Part shown: in pieces, positions 14,326 to 14,831 of the stretch
Layout: each line of letters begins with the position of its first letter
Position numbering within the stretch: position 1 is the stretch's first letter
NCBI GenBank assembly: GCA_021816665.1
Contig: JAKAXI010000011.1
Location: 1-14,831, forward strand
DNA: 14,831 bases
Source of the DNA: Bacillota bacterium
GTDB taxonomy: Bacteria; Bacillota; Bacilli; Alicyclobacillales; Alicyclobacillaceae
Direction: 5' to 3'
Notes under the pieces: generated by a model
The model's database searches: none
Told to the model about the DNA's origin: nothing
Seen by the model: only the letters and a program-made list of their open reading frames with translations
Program-made: the position numbers and the translations under genes

Positions 14326-14831
14326 TCAGACAAAGTCACGAAACCAGTCCTTGAGGCGGACGAAAAATCCTCCACCTGTCTTCACGGGTCGACTATACGA
14401 ACCTGATTCTACCGGTGCAGACTTTGCCTGCGCACGTACGGCATAGGCCAGTGTACCCACGCCATTGACAAACGACGGGTCGCGCACGCCGATGAAGTCA
14501 GGAATGGCGATCCGAACAGGCGCCTGCAACTCTAGCTCAGCAAGTTCACCCGCTCCCTGCATCGACATGACGCCGCCGTGCATGACGTAGCCACTAGCTA
14601 AGTCCGCCGCAAAACCCATCTTCTCTATTTCCTTTCGCACGAGGCTGAAAATCTCCTGCATGCGAGGTTCGATGATCATTGCCAAATCAACCTGGGTGAA
14701 TTCCACTTGTTGGTTGCTGCCAATCCGCGGTACTTGAAAGCGTTCGTCGTCTGATGCCGAATCCACCCACGCACACCCGTGACGAAGTTTCACTTGCTCC
14801 GCTGCCACAGTTTGCGTCTTCAACCCAATGG
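14326..14831 (-). CDS. ftsA: Cell division protein FtsA, C-terminal part, cut by window edge
   Basis: Actin-like protein that tethers FtsZ to the membrane. About 168 C-terminal residues are visible; the frame is open to the window edge. Recognisable parts are [20 protein letters not shown], then [36 protein letters not shown] (the phosphate-2/adenosine loop of the actin fold), and GTLAYAV. The last 13 residues, [13 protein letters not shown], form an amphipathic membrane-targeting helix after a polar linker, a hallmark of FtsA. The N-terminal ATPase half lies beyond the window. It is in the usual order upstream of ftsZ. Confidence 0.96.
   Translation of the reverse strand, partial: IGLKTQTVAAEQVKLRHGCAWVDSASDDERFQVPRIGSNQQVEFTQVDLAMIIEPRMQEIFSLVRKEIEKMGFAADLASGYVMHGGVMSMQGAGELAELELQAPVRIAIPDFIGVRDPSFVNGVGTLAYAVRAQAKSAPVESGSYSRPVKTGGGFFVRLKDWFRDFV

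Overview
The window is a chromosomal stretch from an endospore-forming member of the Firmicutes (Bacillales type). Two blocks known from Bacillus subtilis are joined in the same order: the division/sporulation cluster ftsA-ftsZ-spoIIGA-sigE-sigG-ylmC-ylmD-ylmE-ylmG-ylmH-divIVA, then a yteA-like gene, lspA, an rluD-type gene and the pyrimidine genes pyrR-pyrB-pyrC-carA. SigE, SigG and SpoIIGA make a spore former certain. The moderately high GC content and frequent TTG/GTG starts (about 8 of 17 minus-strand genes) would fit an Alicyclobacillus-like organism, but that placement is inference. All genes but one small one lie on the minus strand, so transcription runs from high to low coordinates. 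Both window edges cut genes (ftsA on the right, carA on the left).

Right part (14831 to 11281): the C-terminal part of ftsA, then complete ftsZ ending at a strong terminator. Next is the spoIIG operon: spoIIGA (the protease that activates pro-SigE) and sigE, preceded by a long-spacer promoter with a Spo0A-box-like motif. The sigE start lies inside the end of spoIIGA.

Middle (11280 to 10429): an 850-bp spacer between sigE and sigG with no credible gene but much repeat structure. It holds five tandem 41-bp units that are each a hairpin, an 11-bp tandem repeat split by that array, two further long inverted repeats, a GC-rich imperfect repeat block, and finally a sigma-F-like promoter for sigG. 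An eight-C run in the promoter spacer could pair with the G-rich ribosome binding site of sigG, but only in transcripts reading through from upstream. This spacer is the most unusual part of the window.

Centre (10428 to 5882): sigG, ylmC, pgeF (ylmD), yggS (ylmE), yggT (ylmG), ylmH, divIVA. Compared with B. subtilis, sepF (ylmF) is missing between yggS and yggT, and no ylmA lies next to sigG. After divIVA a terminator faces a small plus-strand membrane-protein gene in the place where ileS lies in B. subtilis.

Left part (5474 to 1): a yteA-like zinc-finger gene, lspA and rluD (4-bp overlap), then the pyr operon. Its leader has a textbook PyrR-binding element and attenuator terminator, followed by pyrR, pyrB, pyrC and carA; the last three are coupled by 4-bp stop/start overlaps. 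The uracil permease gene pyrP and the extra intercistronic attenuators of B. subtilis are absent here.
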